Under the pieces are notes generated by a model. The model was not told the origin of the DNA, did not search any database, and was given only the letters and a program-made list of their open reading frames with translations. A stretch of DNA of 64,000 nt from CAYRGQ01 sp964444885 (GTDB lineage: Bacteria; Bacteroidota; Bacteroidia; Sphingobacteriales; Sphingobacteriaceae). A program made the position numbers and the translations under genes. Positions 8,412-16,504 of the stretch are shown here, in pieces; positions within the stretch are counted from its first letter, which is position 1, and every line of letters starts with the position of its first letter. The stretch spans positions 29,181 through 93,180 of the forward strand of contig CAYUIZ010000003.1 in NCBI GenBank assembly GCA_964444885.1, read 5' to 3'.

Positions 8412-8436
8412 ATGCCGGCGGAACGACCGTCGGGCA
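8412..8436 (+). repeat. intercistronic hairpin between adk and obg
   Basis: ATGCCGGCGG (8412-8421) pairs imperfectly with CCGTCGGGCAT (8426-8436) around AACGA. No T run follows, so it may stabilise or process the adk-obg transcript. A similar apex, GGAACGACC, occurs in the hairpin at 59252-59289. Confidence 0.5.
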
Positions 8437-8457
8437 TGCTGAATAAATTCCATTACT

Positions 8458-9459
8458 GTGGCTCAAGGGTCGAATTTTGTTGATTATGTGAAGGTGTGTT
8501 GCCGTTCGGGGCGCGGTGGGGCGGGTTCTGCGCATTTGCACCGCGACAAGCGCACGGCAAAAGGTGGCCCCGACGGTGGCGACGGAGGGCGTGGGGGACA
8601 TATTATTCTCAAGGCCAACGCGCAGTTATGGACGCTTTTGCACCTCAAGTACCGGAAGCATATCATCGCATCGGCTGGACAACCAGGTGCCAGCGCGCTC
8701 AAAACGGGCGCCGACGGTAACGATGAGATACTGGAGGTGCCCGTAGGAACCGTAGCGAAAAATGCCGAGACGGGCGAAGTGCTGTTCGATCTTTCTGAAG
8801 ACGGCGAAACACAGATCCTGACACCGGGCGGCCGGGGCGGGCTGGGCAACTGGCATTTTAAAAGCGCCACGCGGCAGACGCCACGTTTTGCGCAGCCGGG
8901 CGAACCGGGACAGGAAGAATGGATTATTCTCGAACTCAAAATATTGGCCGATGTCGGCCTCGTCGGCTTTCCTAACGCCGGCAAATCAACGTTGCTGTCC
9001 GTCGTGTCGGCCGCCAAGCCGGAAATTGCGGATTATCCCTTTACCACACTGGTGCCCAACTTGGGCATCGTGTCCTACCGCGACAATAAGTCCTTTATCA
9101 TGGCGGATATCCCCGGCATTATCGAGGGTGCTTCCGAAGGTAAGGGACTGGGATACCGATTCCTAAGGCATATCGAACGCAACTCCGTACTCTTGTTCAT
9201 GGTGCCGGCCGATACGCCCCGCAGTATTGCCCAGGAATACGAAATCCTGCTCAGCGAATTGACGGCGTACAACCCGGAGCTGATTGACAAACCCCGGGTA
9301 TTGGCCATTAGCAAATCGGATATGCTTGACAAGGAACTGGAAACCGAAATGGCAGCAGGTCTGCCCAAAGACGTGCCCAGCATCTTCATTTCCTCCGTCG
9401 CCCAGAAAAATATTGCTCCCCTGAAGGACCTGTTGTGGAAGGCCATTACCGGCCAATAA
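8458..9459 (+). CDS. obg: GTPase ObgE/CgtA
   Basis: 333 residues, starting at a GTG codon (8458), which gives the conserved N-terminus AQGSNFVDYVKV. The Gly-rich Obg fold occupies about 1-158 (repeated GGxGG blocks) and the G domain about 160-333, with G1 GFPNAGKSTLL, G3 DIPGIIEGASEG and G4-like SKSD. It is a ribosome-associated GTPase for 50S assembly and stress control. It lacks the extra C-terminal OCT domain found in Firmicutes. No ATG in frame gives the conserved N-terminus, so the GTG start is well supported. Confidence 0.97.
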   Translation: MAQGSNFVDYVKVCCRSGRGGAGSAHLHRDKRTAKGGPDGGDGGRGGHIILKANAQLWTLLHLKYRKHIIASAGQPGASALKTGADGNDEILEVPVGTVAKNAETGEVLFDLSEDGETQILTPGGRGGLGNWHFKSATRQTPRFAQPGEPGQEEWIILELKILADVGLVGFPNAGKSTLLSVVSAAKPEIADYPFTTLVPNLGIVSYRDNKSFIMADIPGIIEGASEGKGLGYRFLRHIERNSVLLFMVPADTPRSIAQEYEILLSELTAYNPELIDKPRVLAISKSDMLDKELETEMAAGLPKDVPSIFISSVAQKNIAPLKDLLWKAITGQ

Positions 9460-9595
9460 TCTTCTTTTCGATGCCTTCGTTTCAGTGATTTTTGTTTCCG
9501 TCGGTGCTGCCAACGTAGCCTCGTGCTGTGTAGAACGATTTAGCGTGCGTCGTCCGTTGCCCATAAAGCATGTTTTTCTTACTTTAGGCGACGCA

Positions 9596-10474
9596 ATGGG
9601 ATGGATATTACACCTAGTCATTTTTACCGCTGTGCTGATGAGCAGCAGTTGGGCGTTTGCACAGCCCTATGAGTCACGCATCGCGCAGGGCAAAATAACG
9701 CATCCTGAACTGAACGAACTGTCGGGTATGGTGGAGAGCTTGGCGCATCCCGGTCATTATTGGGTGCACAACGACAGTGGCGACCGCGCACGTTTATTTC
9801 TGATTGATAGCACGGCCCGACACCGCGCCTCCGTAGAGTTTTTAGATCTGCAAGCCCGCGACTGGGAAGATATCGCCTTCATGTGCCGGGACGGCCGGGA
9901 CTATCTCGTGATCGGCGATATCGGGGACAATAAAGCGCAATACGACGAAATTTATATTCATTTGCTTGAAGAGCCGCGGTTCCTCCTAGGGACAAGCTCG
10001 ATAGACACGGTTGTGGATATGCAGGTACGTACCTATACCTTTGCCTATACGGAGGGGCCGCGGGATGCCGAGTCCCTGTTTTTTGATCCCCAATCCGAAA
10101 CGCTTTACCTCATTACCAAACGGGAGCTGTCCGTAGGGGTGTACCGGGTGGATTTTCCCGACAATCCCAGCGATCACGGCCGGCTGGTATGGGAGGCAAG
10201 CCTCCCGTTAACCTATGTGACGGCGGCTGATATGAATGCGAGCGGTGAGGAGCTGCTCGTCAAAAACCTGTTGGAAGTGCATTACTGGCACAGGAAGCCT
10301 GGGGAATCGGTGGCGGCTATGTTGGGCCGCCCGTCCGTGCGCTTGCCGTACTTTCCCGAACCGCAGGGCGAAGCCATCGCGTTTCGCCGCGATGGAAAGG
10401 GTTATGTAACCATCAGCGAGCAGGCACTCGGAATGGAGGCCGTTTTGTACTTTTACCCCAAAGCCGACGAATAA
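9596..10474 (+). CDS. secreted protein of unknown function, probable beta-propeller
   Basis: 292 residues from ATG 9596, which gives a clean signal peptide (GWILHLVIFTAVLMSSSWAFAQ, cleavage near residue 23); earlier in-frame starts would bury it. The mature part has regular blade-like strands with conserved-looking HNDSGDRARLFLID, WEDIAF, IGDIGDNKAQYDEI and PRDAESLFFDPQ segments and a final PQGEAIAFRRDG. These resemble six-bladed or NHL-type propellers used for ligand binding or phosphoesterase-like activity, but no catalytic motif is certain. It is probably periplasmic. Box TACTTTAG just before the start may be its promoter. Confidence 0.75.
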   Translation: MGWILHLVIFTAVLMSSSWAFAQPYESRIAQGKITHPELNELSGMVESLAHPGHYWVHNDSGDRARLFLIDSTARHRASVEFLDLQARDWEDIAFMCRDGRDYLVIGDIGDNKAQYDEIYIHLLEEPRFLLGTSSIDTVVDMQVRTYTFAYTEGPRDAESLFFDPQSETLYLITKRELSVGVYRVDFPDNPSDHGRLVWEASLPLTYVTAADMNASGEELLVKNLLEVHYWHRKPGESVAAMLGRPSVRLPYFPEPQGEAIAFRRDGKGYVTISEQALGMEAVLYFYPKADE

Positions 10475-10511
10475 GCCACGCATTATATTGACATAAAAAA
10501 ACCCTAATGAT

Positions 10512-11345
10512 ATGACGAACATGCGCTTGATAGCAATTTTACTTTTTGTCCTTTCCGCGCCCTGGATAACCCGGGCGGCCTCGGCAGACACCGTACAGAC
10601 GTATAGCTCATCGATGGGAAAGCATATCAAAGCGGTCATCATCACGCCCGATAACTATGAGCGTGCAGACGCGATGCCTGTCGTGTATTTGCTACATGGG
10701 TATGGCGGCAACTACGGCACTTGGGTGAACCAAGCGCCGGCTATCAAAGCGATGGCTGACCAATACGGCCTCATTATCGTCTGCCCCGACGGTGGCTTTG
10801 GCAGTTGGTATTGGGACAGCCCGGTTGATTCCGCATTCCGATACGAAACGTACGTGGCCAAGGAGTTGGTCGGTTGGGTGGACGAGCACTACAAGACGAT
10901 TCCCGAACGCCGCGGCCGCGCCATTACGGGCCTGAGCATGGGCGGGCACGGGGCCCTGTACTTGGCTTTTCGCCACCAAGACGTATTTGGCGCCGCTGGA
11001 AGTACCGCTGGCGGGGTGGATATTCGTCCGTTTCCGCTCAATTGGGAGATGCAGAAGCGGCTCGGAAGCTATGCCGAGGAACCCCGGCGCTGGGAGAGCC
11101 ATACGGTGATCAACTTGGTTCACCTGCTGACGCCTAATTCCTTGTCGCTGGTAATAGACTGCGGAACGAGCGACTTCTTTTACGGCGTCAACGAAACCTT
11201 GCACCGCAAGCTGATCGAGCGGAACATTCCGCATACCTACATCACCGGGCCAGGCGGGCACAATTGGGATTATTGGCGTGCATCGATTCCGTACCAGTTG
11301 CTGTATTTCAGTCAGTGGTTTGCCACGCAGGAGCCATCGAACTAA
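10512..11345 (+). CDS. secreted esterase of the esterase D/antigen 85 family
   Basis: 277 residues with a signal peptide (LIAILLFVLSAPWITRAASA). It contains YLLHGYGGNYGTW (oxyanion region), nucleophile elbow G-L-S142-M-G-G, an Asp in VIDCGTSDFF and a His in GPGGHNWDYW, the complete triad of putative esterase family proteins (PF00756). It probably hydrolyses acyl or feruloyl-type esters or S-formylglutathione-like substrates; the signal peptide favours a polysaccharide or lipid ester in the periplasm. The stop overlaps an alternative start of the next gene. Confidence 0.9.
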   Translation: MTNMRLIAILLFVLSAPWITRAASADTVQTYSSSMGKHIKAVIITPDNYERADAMPVVYLLHGYGGNYGTWVNQAPAIKAMADQYGLIIVCPDGGFGSWYWDSPVDSAFRYETYVAKELVGWVDEHYKTIPERRGRAITGLSMGGHGALYLAFRHQDVFGAAGSTAGGVDIRPFPLNWEMQKRLGSYAEEPRRWESHTVINLVHLLTPNSLSLVIDCGTSDFFYGVNETLHRKLIERNIPHTYITGPGGHNWDYWRASIPYQLLYFSQWFATQEPSN

Positions 11346-11377
11346 TGGCCACCCCCAACCTCAAGTCGAAACACATT

Positions 11378-11710
11378 ATGAAAAGTTACTTATTCCTCGC
11401 CGCTGCCATCGTGTGCGAAACCATCGGAACATCATTTCTGAAGAAGACCGAGCAGTTTAGCAACCCCTTGCCCACGATTATCTTCGCCGTGGCGATGGCG
11501 GCTTCGTTTTATTTGCTGTCATTCGCGCTCAAGGAGATTCCTATCGGCATCGCCTATGCCATTTGGTCGGCAGTCGGCATTGTGCTGATATCCCTCGTGG
11601 GCTATTTCGTGTACCAGCAGCGGCTGGATTTGCCGGCTATGCTTGGAATCGCGTTGATAATAATCGGTGTGGTCGTGATTAACCTGTTTTCAAAGTCCAC
11701 GGCGCATTAA
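11378..11710 (+). CDS. small multidrug resistance (SMR) family transporter
   Basis: 110 residues and four membrane helices. From ATG 11378 the N-terminus KSYLFLAAAIVCETIGTSFLK aligns with EmrE/SugE, including the essential Glu in helix 1 (residue 13). IAYAIWSAVGIVLIS is the helix 3 signature with Trp. An in-frame ATG at 11345 would overlap the esterase stop by one base and add 11 polar residues, so the shorter start is preferred. It is expected to be a proton/cation antiporter for quaternary ammonium compounds or guanidinium; substrate cannot be settled by eye. Confidence 0.92.
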   Translation: MKSYLFLAAAIVCETIGTSFLKKTEQFSNPLPTIIFAVAMAASFYLLSFALKEIPIGIAYAIWSAVGIVLISLVGYFVYQQRLDLPAMLGIALIIIGVVVINLFSKSTAH

Positions 11711-12463
11711 CTACTTGACAGCGCCTGACTTCACCGATTTTTCCCCAAGCACCCAGTGTGTTTTGCGCGGTGGCTGCAGCTTGATGCTGGGCGATCGCTC
11801 AGCGTATTTTTGGATATGCTCGACCACCTCTTGCACGTCATCGCTGAATAATAGCAAGTCCATGTCCTCCTCGCTGATCGTGCGTTCCTCGATCATCCGG
11901 TTGATGTGCTTAATGATGTCGGAGTGGAAGTCTACGCCCATAACCACAATGGGAAACTGTTCCAGTTTCTTGGTTTGGATGAGCGTCAGCGTTTCGAAAA
12001 ACTCGTCCAGCGTGCCAAAACCGCCAGGCAGTACAATAAAAGCAAAGGAATATTTGCGGAGCAGTTCTTTCCGCACGAAAAAATATTCCAGGTTGACAAA
12101 CTTGTCGAGGTAGGGGTTCTCCTTTTGCTCGTGGGGCAAGACGATGTTGAAGCCTACGGATAAGCCGCCCGCGTCTTTGGCTCCGCGGTTTGCCGCTTCC
12201 ATGATGCCGGGTCCGCCGCCCGTCATGATGGCAAAACCCAGCTTGGATATTTTGGCTGAAACGTCCTGGGCCAACTTGTAATACCGATGGTTTTCGTCAA
12301 AACGCGCCGAGCCGAATACCGTGACGCAGGGCCCGATGAAGTGCATCGTCCGGAAACCTTTGATGAATTGGGCGAATACGCCCGCCACGTACTTCAGCTC
12401 ATTCCACCGCGACCGGGGGCCGCGGAAAAATTTCTGTTCTTCCTTAAAATATCCGTTACTCAT
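11711..12463 (-). CDS. LOG family protein (Rossmann-fold nucleotide hydrolase)
   Basis: 250 residues. It has both hallmarks of the TIGR00730/LOG family: GGGPGIMEAANRGA and PGGFGTLDEFFE (PGGxGTxxE). LOG enzymes split nucleoside 5'-monophosphates such as cytokinin ribotides into base and ribose phosphate; in bacteria most are general pyrimidine or purine nucleotide monophosphate phosphoribohydrolases. The start overlaps the upstream nuclease gene stop by four bases, so the two are translationally coupled. It is tail to tail with the SMR gene. Confidence 0.92.
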   Translation of the reverse strand: MSNGYFKEEQKFFRGPRSRWNELKYVAGVFAQFIKGFRTMHFIGPCVTVFGSARFDENHRYYKLAQDVSAKISKLGFAIMTGGGPGIMEAANRGAKDAGGLSVGFNIVLPHEQKENPYLDKFVNLEYFFVRKELLRKYSFAFIVLPGGFGTLDEFFETLTLIQTKKLEQFPIVVMGVDFHSDIIKHINRMIEERTISEEDMDLLLFSDDVQEVVEHIQKYAERSPSIKLQPPRKTHWVLGEKSVKSGAVK

Positions 12464-13317
12464 TGCTGTCTAAATTTATTGGAATTAATTGGGTTGTTAA
12501 CTAGCGCCTTTGCTTCGGCGATGACTTGTTTTTTCTTGCGCGTCTGGATGGCGAGGGTATCAAGCAGCTGCGGCTGCTGCAACAGGTCGTTGACCAAGAT
12601 GCATCCGGCGAGCAGCAGGGTTTCCCGTTCTCGCTTTACCAAGGTGGTCAGGCACGTAATGGGGTAGAGCCCGGCACTGTCAACACGCACCTTGATGCTC
12701 GATTCCGCCGGATAATCCCAGCCGAGCAGGCGGATGCCGTAGTACTCGCCAAAACTGATGGCGTCCTTCGTCCAGTAGGTGTTCGTCACGAGCCAGCCCT
12801 GCGAAAAAGGCAGGGAACGCCCAAAATATGGGAACTGTTTGCCGACGGTATCCGTAAACCGCGACAGGAAATACATAGGCGTGGTGACACTGATTTTCGC
12901 GTCTTTCGCATTCCGGAATTTGCATTCGATCAAAAGTTGCTCATCGAGGCGTTGTGCCACCACATCTACCTCGTGCGATACCGCGTTGCCCGCTATTTTC
13001 TGGCTTGTCGCCGTCTGGTAACCGAGATGGTCGAACAGCTTGGCGACCCATTTTTCGAAGTGGTAGCCGGCCGGGCCGAGCTCCATGAGTGCGCGCTTGA
13101 GACTGTAGCGGGCCGCAAAGGAATTCGCCTTCTTTTTGAGGAACCGAAAAGCAAGTTTGTAAATGTCCTTGGTAGGCATGCCTTCGTGTAAGCCGGGCAG
13201 AATGGCTTGCAGCACGTCTTCCACGTCTTGGTCGGACGCACCGGATTTGGACAGCGAGTGTTTCAGTCGATTAACATCAAATACCTCAAGCTCCCCGGAA
13301 TATTTCCTTACTTTCAT
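12460..13317 (-). CDS. ATP-cone domain fused to an Mrr-like restriction endonuclease domain
   Basis: 285 residues from ATG 13317 (KVRKYSGELEVFD). Residues about 1-90 form an ATP-cone, the allosteric nucleotide-binding module of ribonucleotide reductases and NrdR. Residues about 85-215 carry an Mrr/PD-(D/E)XK fold with E88, D118 in HEVDVVA and E131-x-K133 in LIECKF, the expected metal-binding residues. A C-terminal helical part follows. It is probably a nucleotide-controlled nuclease of unknown target. It overlaps the LOG gene by four bases. There is no modification methylase nearby, so it is not an ordinary restriction system. Confidence 0.82.
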   Translation of the reverse strand: MKVRKYSGELEVFDVNRLKHSLSKSGASDQDVEDVLQAILPGLHEGMPTKDIYKLAFRFLKKKANSFAARYSLKRALMELGPAGYHFEKWVAKLFDHLGYQTATSQKIAGNAVSHEVDVVAQRLDEQLLIECKFRNAKDAKISVTTPMYFLSRFTDTVGKQFPYFGRSLPFSQGWLVTNTYWTKDAISFGEYYGIRLLGWDYPAESSIKVRVDSAGLYPITCLTTLVKRERETLLLAGCILVNDLLQQPQLLDTLAIQTRKKKQVIAEAKALVNNPINSNKFRQQ

Positions 13318-13349
13318 CCATTGTTTAATTGATAGCGGACAAGATAAAT

Positions 13350-13357
13350 TATTTTTG
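13350..13357 (+). promoter_or_regulatory. possible promoter box upstream of the M19 dipeptidase
   Basis: TATTTTTG on the plus strand matches TAnnTTTG. It lies about 180 bases before ATG 13538, so a long leader would be implied; the box could also be accidental in this T-rich stretch. Confidence 0.3.
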
Positions 13358-13537
13358 GCGGTAAGCAAAATGGCGCCCTTGACAATGGTTGAGGGACGGC
13401 GACGAGCATGTATGCGGATTATTACCCGTGAAAAGGGGAGAAGTGCTCTTTTTTTCGTTAATTCGTTGGGCGTGACCAAAACAAGCGCAATAGCGTGATT
13501 GGTTAATGCGGCATCCATTGACCCAACATAGTTGACC

Positions 13538-14785
13538 ATGTTTAAAAATATTTTTACGGGCTCCCTCATCGTGCTATTGGCCGGGTTCAGTTCCCAACAG
13601 GTGGGCGCCCAGGATCTTGAGGATCCCGTCCTGACTGAAGCCGAGCGCATTCACCGTGCTGTTTTTTCCCTCGACTCGCACGGCGACTTGCCCTATTTCA
13701 TGTCAAGTCGACCCGATTTTGATGTTTCCCAATGGAATGACGTCGTTGCCACGGGATCCCAGATCGACCTTCCCCGGATGCGCCACGGCGGGCTCGACGG
13801 AATTTTTCTGGCGGTGTATGTTGGGCAGGGTCCCCGCACGCCCGAAGGGAATGAGGCGGCGATAGCGGACGGGCTGAAGCTGTTTGATCTCATCCACGGA
13901 ATTGCGGAGAAGCACCCTGGGCTCGCGGGCATTGCGCGGAGCGAGGCCGAGGCGCGAGCCCTGAAGGCGGCTGGCCGATTGGCGCTCTTTATCGGTGTTG
14001 AAAACGGGTATGCCATTGGCAATGATCTGCGCATGCTCAAGAAGCATTATGACCTCGGCGCGCGCTACATGACGCTTTCCCACACCCGGAACAACGATAT
14101 TTGCGATTCATCGACCGATACGCCCGAACACGGCGGTCTCAGTGAATTCGGCAAGCAGGTGGTCCGCGAGATGAACCGCCTGGGGATGCTGATTGACGTT
14201 TCCCACATTTCAGACGACGCGTTTTACGATTGCTTGAAATATTCGCAGGCGCCGGTGGTGGCGACGCATAGCTCGGCGAGGGCCCTATATGACCATCCCC
14301 GCAACCTTTCTGACGAGATGATTGTGGCGCTGGCGGAGAAGGGTGGCGTCGTGCAAATGAATATGTTCAGCGCGTATATGAAAGATGATAGCCCCGAGCG
14401 GCAGGCTGCGTTGGCGGAGCTGAATGGGAAATTTCCGCGTACCGCGGACATGACGGAAGCCATGCGGCGGGCGAGGAGCGAGGCACTGCAGGCGCTGAAC
14501 CAGCGATTGCCCTATGAGCGCGCCACGCTCGAAATGGCGGTTGACCACATCGACCATATCGTGCAGCTAGTCGGGATTGACCATGTGGGGATCGGGCCCG
14601 ACTTGGATGGCGGCGGCGGGGTGACAGGCATGTACGACGTGAGCGAATCGGCTAACATTACCCACGAATTGGTTAAACGGGGCTACAGCGAGGAGGATAT
14701 CGCGAAAATATGGAGTGGCAATTTCTTTAGGGTGATGGCGGCCGCCGAAGAGACGGCGCGTTGTATTGCGGATTCGAGCTACTAA
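13538..14785 (+). CDS. secreted membrane dipeptidase (peptidase M19)
   Basis: 415 residues from ATG 13538 with an N-terminal signal (FKNIFTGSLIVLLAGFSSQQVGAQ). Metal-site motifs of renal dipeptidase are in order: DSHGDLPY, IGVENGYAI (bridging Glu), DVSHISDDAF, ATHSSARALYDHPRN and GIGPDLDGGGG. It removes amino acids from dipeptides, including D-residues, with two zinc ions and should act in the periplasm. A TTG six bases earlier (13532) is in frame but less likely. It ends 11 bases before the DUF423 gene and may be co-transcribed. Confidence 0.93.
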   Translation: MFKNIFTGSLIVLLAGFSSQQVGAQDLEDPVLTEAERIHRAVFSLDSHGDLPYFMSSRPDFDVSQWNDVVATGSQIDLPRMRHGGLDGIFLAVYVGQGPRTPEGNEAAIADGLKLFDLIHGIAEKHPGLAGIARSEAEARALKAAGRLALFIGVENGYAIGNDLRMLKKHYDLGARYMTLSHTRNNDICDSSTDTPEHGGLSEFGKQVVREMNRLGMLIDVSHISDDAFYDCLKYSQAPVVATHSSARALYDHPRNLSDEMIVALAEKGGVVQMNMFSAYMKDDSPERQAALAELNGKFPRTADMTEAMRRARSEALQALNQRLPYERATLEMAVDHIDHIVQLVGIDHVGIGPDLDGGGGVTGMYDVSESANITHELVKRGYSEEDIAKIWSGNFFRVMAAAEETARCIADSSY

Positions 14786-14796
14786 ATTAAGGGAAT

Positions 14797-15162
14797 ATGG
14801 ACATGTTAGCATTTACGCTTGGTGCGTTGTTTGGCTTGTTGGCGGTGGTATTCGGCGCTTTCGGTGCACACGCCCTTAAAAAGAAATTCACGGCAGACCA
14901 GCAGCAAAGCTTTGAAGTCGGGGTCCGCTACCAAATGTATCACGCTATCGTGTTGCTCGTTATCGGCTTGCATGGCGGATTTTCGGCTGCCGCGACGTGG
15001 CTGTTTGTCGCCGGTATCGTCCTGTTTTCCTTCAGCATTTACGGGCTTTGTCTGACATCGGCTTTCGGACGAAAATGGCGTTTTCTGGGGCCCGTCACAC
15101 CGTTAGGCGGTTTGTTGCTGGTGGCGGGGTGGTTGGCCTTGTTGCTGAGCTATTCCGGCTAA
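14797..15162 (+). CDS. DUF423 family membrane protein
   Basis: 121 residues, four membrane helices. AVVFGAFGAHALKKKF followed by FEVGVRYQMYHAIVLLVIG is the DUF423/YwdK/YgdD signature. Function is unknown in the family. It lies 11 bases after the dipeptidase stop and converges on ddh. Confidence 0.92.
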   Translation: MDMLAFTLGALFGLLAVVFGAFGAHALKKKFTADQQQSFEVGVRYQMYHAIVLLVIGLHGGFSAAATWLFVAGIVLFSFSIYGLCLTSAFGRKWRFLGPVTPLGGLLLVAGWLALLLSYSG

Positions 15163-15172
15163 TTCAGCACAG

Positions 15173-15193
15173 GGGACGGTTGCGTGGCGTCCC
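15173..15193. terminator. hairpin between convergent DUF423 and ddh genes
   Basis: GGGACG (15173-15178) and CGTCCC (15188-15193) form a 6-bp stem in the 39-base convergent gap. No T run is present, so termination strength is doubtful. Confidence 0.3.
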
Positions 15194-15201
15194 GCACGAG
15201 G

Positions 15202-16191
15202 TTACAGGAGGGCTTCGCGCAATTGGGCCGCTGTCTTTGGCGACAGGTATCCCAATGGAATGTCAAATACCGTCCGCGCGCCGGTTTGTCCTTCGGACGC
15301 CAGCCGGCCTACTGCCCGCGCATACGCCACTAAAACACTGGCTGTAAATTCAGGGTTACTCTCCAGGGCTAGGGCAAATTCGATCCGTTGCCTGGATCCA
15401 GTGCCACTCGTACCCGAACGGAATACCGTGCCGCCGTGGGGCATTCCCGAATGGTTTTTCTGCAACTCCGCCTCCGAGATAAAATGTACGGCGGTGTCAT
15501 AGGGCTCAAAATAATGAGGCATTTCCTTAATGGTCCGCTCGATCTGTGCCAGGTCAGCGCCTTCTTGTGGCACGACATAGCATACCCGCTGGTGACGCTC
15601 GGCTGTCGTGAGCAAGGGCGCCTCGCCGGCTCGTACTTGTTCCATCGCATGCTCGGAAGGGAGGGTGTATTGAACGCCGTTTTTGACGCCCGCTACGCGG
15701 CGCACGGCATCCGAATGCCCTTGGCTTAGGCCTTTGCCCCAAAAGGTGTACGTATCACCGGCAGGCAGGACGCTTTCGCCCAGCAGGCGAGCCATCGAAA
15801 ACAGCCCCGGATCCCAGCCCGTGGAAATAAGCGACAACGTTTGGGCGGCCTTCGCTACGGCGTCAACCTGCGCAAAATACGCCGGAATCTTGGCGTGGGT
15901 ATCAAAACTGTCCACCGTGTGGAACAGCTGGGCAACGGCTGGCACTTGTTCCGGGAGGTCGTGGGACGAACCGCCGCAAAGCACCATCACGTCGATCTTG
16001 CCTTTATAATCCTCGATCTGGGCTAAGGACACCACATTAGATACACCGTGGAGGGCGGCAGGCGGGCGGCGCGTGAAAATCGCGACCAATTCCATGTCCG
16101 GGTTCTGACGGACGGCCAGTTCTACGCCCTTTCCGAGATTACCATATCCTACAATACCGATTCGCAACGTGTTTCGGGTGTTCTTTTCCAT
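15202..16191 (-). CDS. ddh: meso-diaminopimelate D-dehydrogenase
   Basis: 329 residues. The N-terminus RIGIVGYGNLGKGVE is an NADP-binding Rossmann loop, and the substrate-domain segments GGSSHDLPEQVP, VDSFDTHAKIP, STGWDPGLFSM, FWGKGLSQGHSDAVRR and HGG match Ddh. It reductively aminates tetrahydrodipicolinate to meso-DAP in one step, a short cut in lysine and peptidoglycan synthesis that is patchy in bacteria but regular in many Bacteroidota. It has its own promoter at 16247-16254. Confidence 0.95.
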   Translation of the reverse strand: MEKNTRNTLRIGIVGYGNLGKGVELAVRQNPDMELVAIFTRRPPAALHGVSNVVSLAQIEDYKGKIDVMVLCGGSSHDLPEQVPAVAQLFHTVDSFDTHAKIPAYFAQVDAVAKAAQTLSLISTGWDPGLFSMARLLGESVLPAGDTYTFWGKGLSQGHSDAVRRVAGVKNGVQYTLPSEHAMEQVRAGEAPLLTTAERHQRVCYVVPQEGADLAQIERTIKEMPHYFEPYDTAVHFISEAELQKNHSGMPHGGTVFRSGTSGTGSRQRIEFALALESNPEFTASVLVAYARAVGRLASEGQTGARTVFDIPLGYLSPKTAAQLREALL

Positions 16192-16246
16192 GCTCTGCTA
16201 TTTTTTATCCCATTGAATCGGGGTGCCTTTTGGCGGCGAAGGTAGC

Positions 16247-16254
16247 CAAAAATA
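16247..16254 (-). promoter_or_regulatory. -7 promoter box of ddh
   Basis: TATTTTTG on the minus strand is a perfect TAnnTTTG match about 56 bases upstream of ATG 16191. A TTTTTTTTTGG tract at the -33 side (16273-16283) could supply the upstream element. Confidence 0.5.
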
Positions 16255-16373
16255 TAGTCAAGAGCCAGCCCGCCAAAAAAAAATAAAAAATTTTCGAACG
16301 TTTTGTGCGCAAGCCTGTTCTATAGTCAAAAGGTTATTTCTATTCATTATTCAGGTTTAATAATTGGTTAGTT

Positions 16374-16407
16374 AAAAGCCCCGATCCTCCCCGTTTCGGG
16401 GCTTTTT
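16374..16407 (+). terminator. strong terminator without an obvious upstream gene
   Basis: AAAAGCCCCG (16374-16383) and CGGGGCTTTT (16397-16406) form a ten-base stem ending in a T run, with A residues on the 5' side so it could work both ways. No plus-strand gene ends before it and the gene downstream starts at 16505. It may end a small RNA or act as an attenuator for the PfpI gene. Confidence 0.8.
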
Positions 16408-16492
16408 CATGGACTCACAGATGCCTTCCCGCAGTTTTTTCCAACGATGGGCCAGGCATAAGTGTCCTTACCTACAGAAACAAAAACATAGA

Positions 16493-16500
16493 AAGGAGAA
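16493..16500 (+). promoter_or_regulatory. unusually good Shine-Dalgarno site of the PfpI gene
   Basis: AAGGAGAA ends four bases before ATG 16505. Most genes in this window have no such sequence, which fixes this start against an upstream in-frame ATG at 16409. Confidence 0.6.
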
Positions 16501-16504
16501 TATC

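Larger units (their letters stand above)
16192..16504. other. intergenic region between ddh and the PfpI gene
   Basis: 313 bases without a gene. It holds the ddh promoter (16247-16254, minus strand), a poly-A stretch near 16274-16290, a strong bidirectional hairpin terminator at 16374-16407, and a Shine-Dalgarno sequence next to the PfpI start. No open frame longer than a few dozen codons looks real. Confidence 0.7.

Noticed and set aside
13532..13537. TTG start of the M19 dipeptidase
   Set aside because: ATG 13538 two codons later gives an equally good signal peptide and is the more usual start codon.
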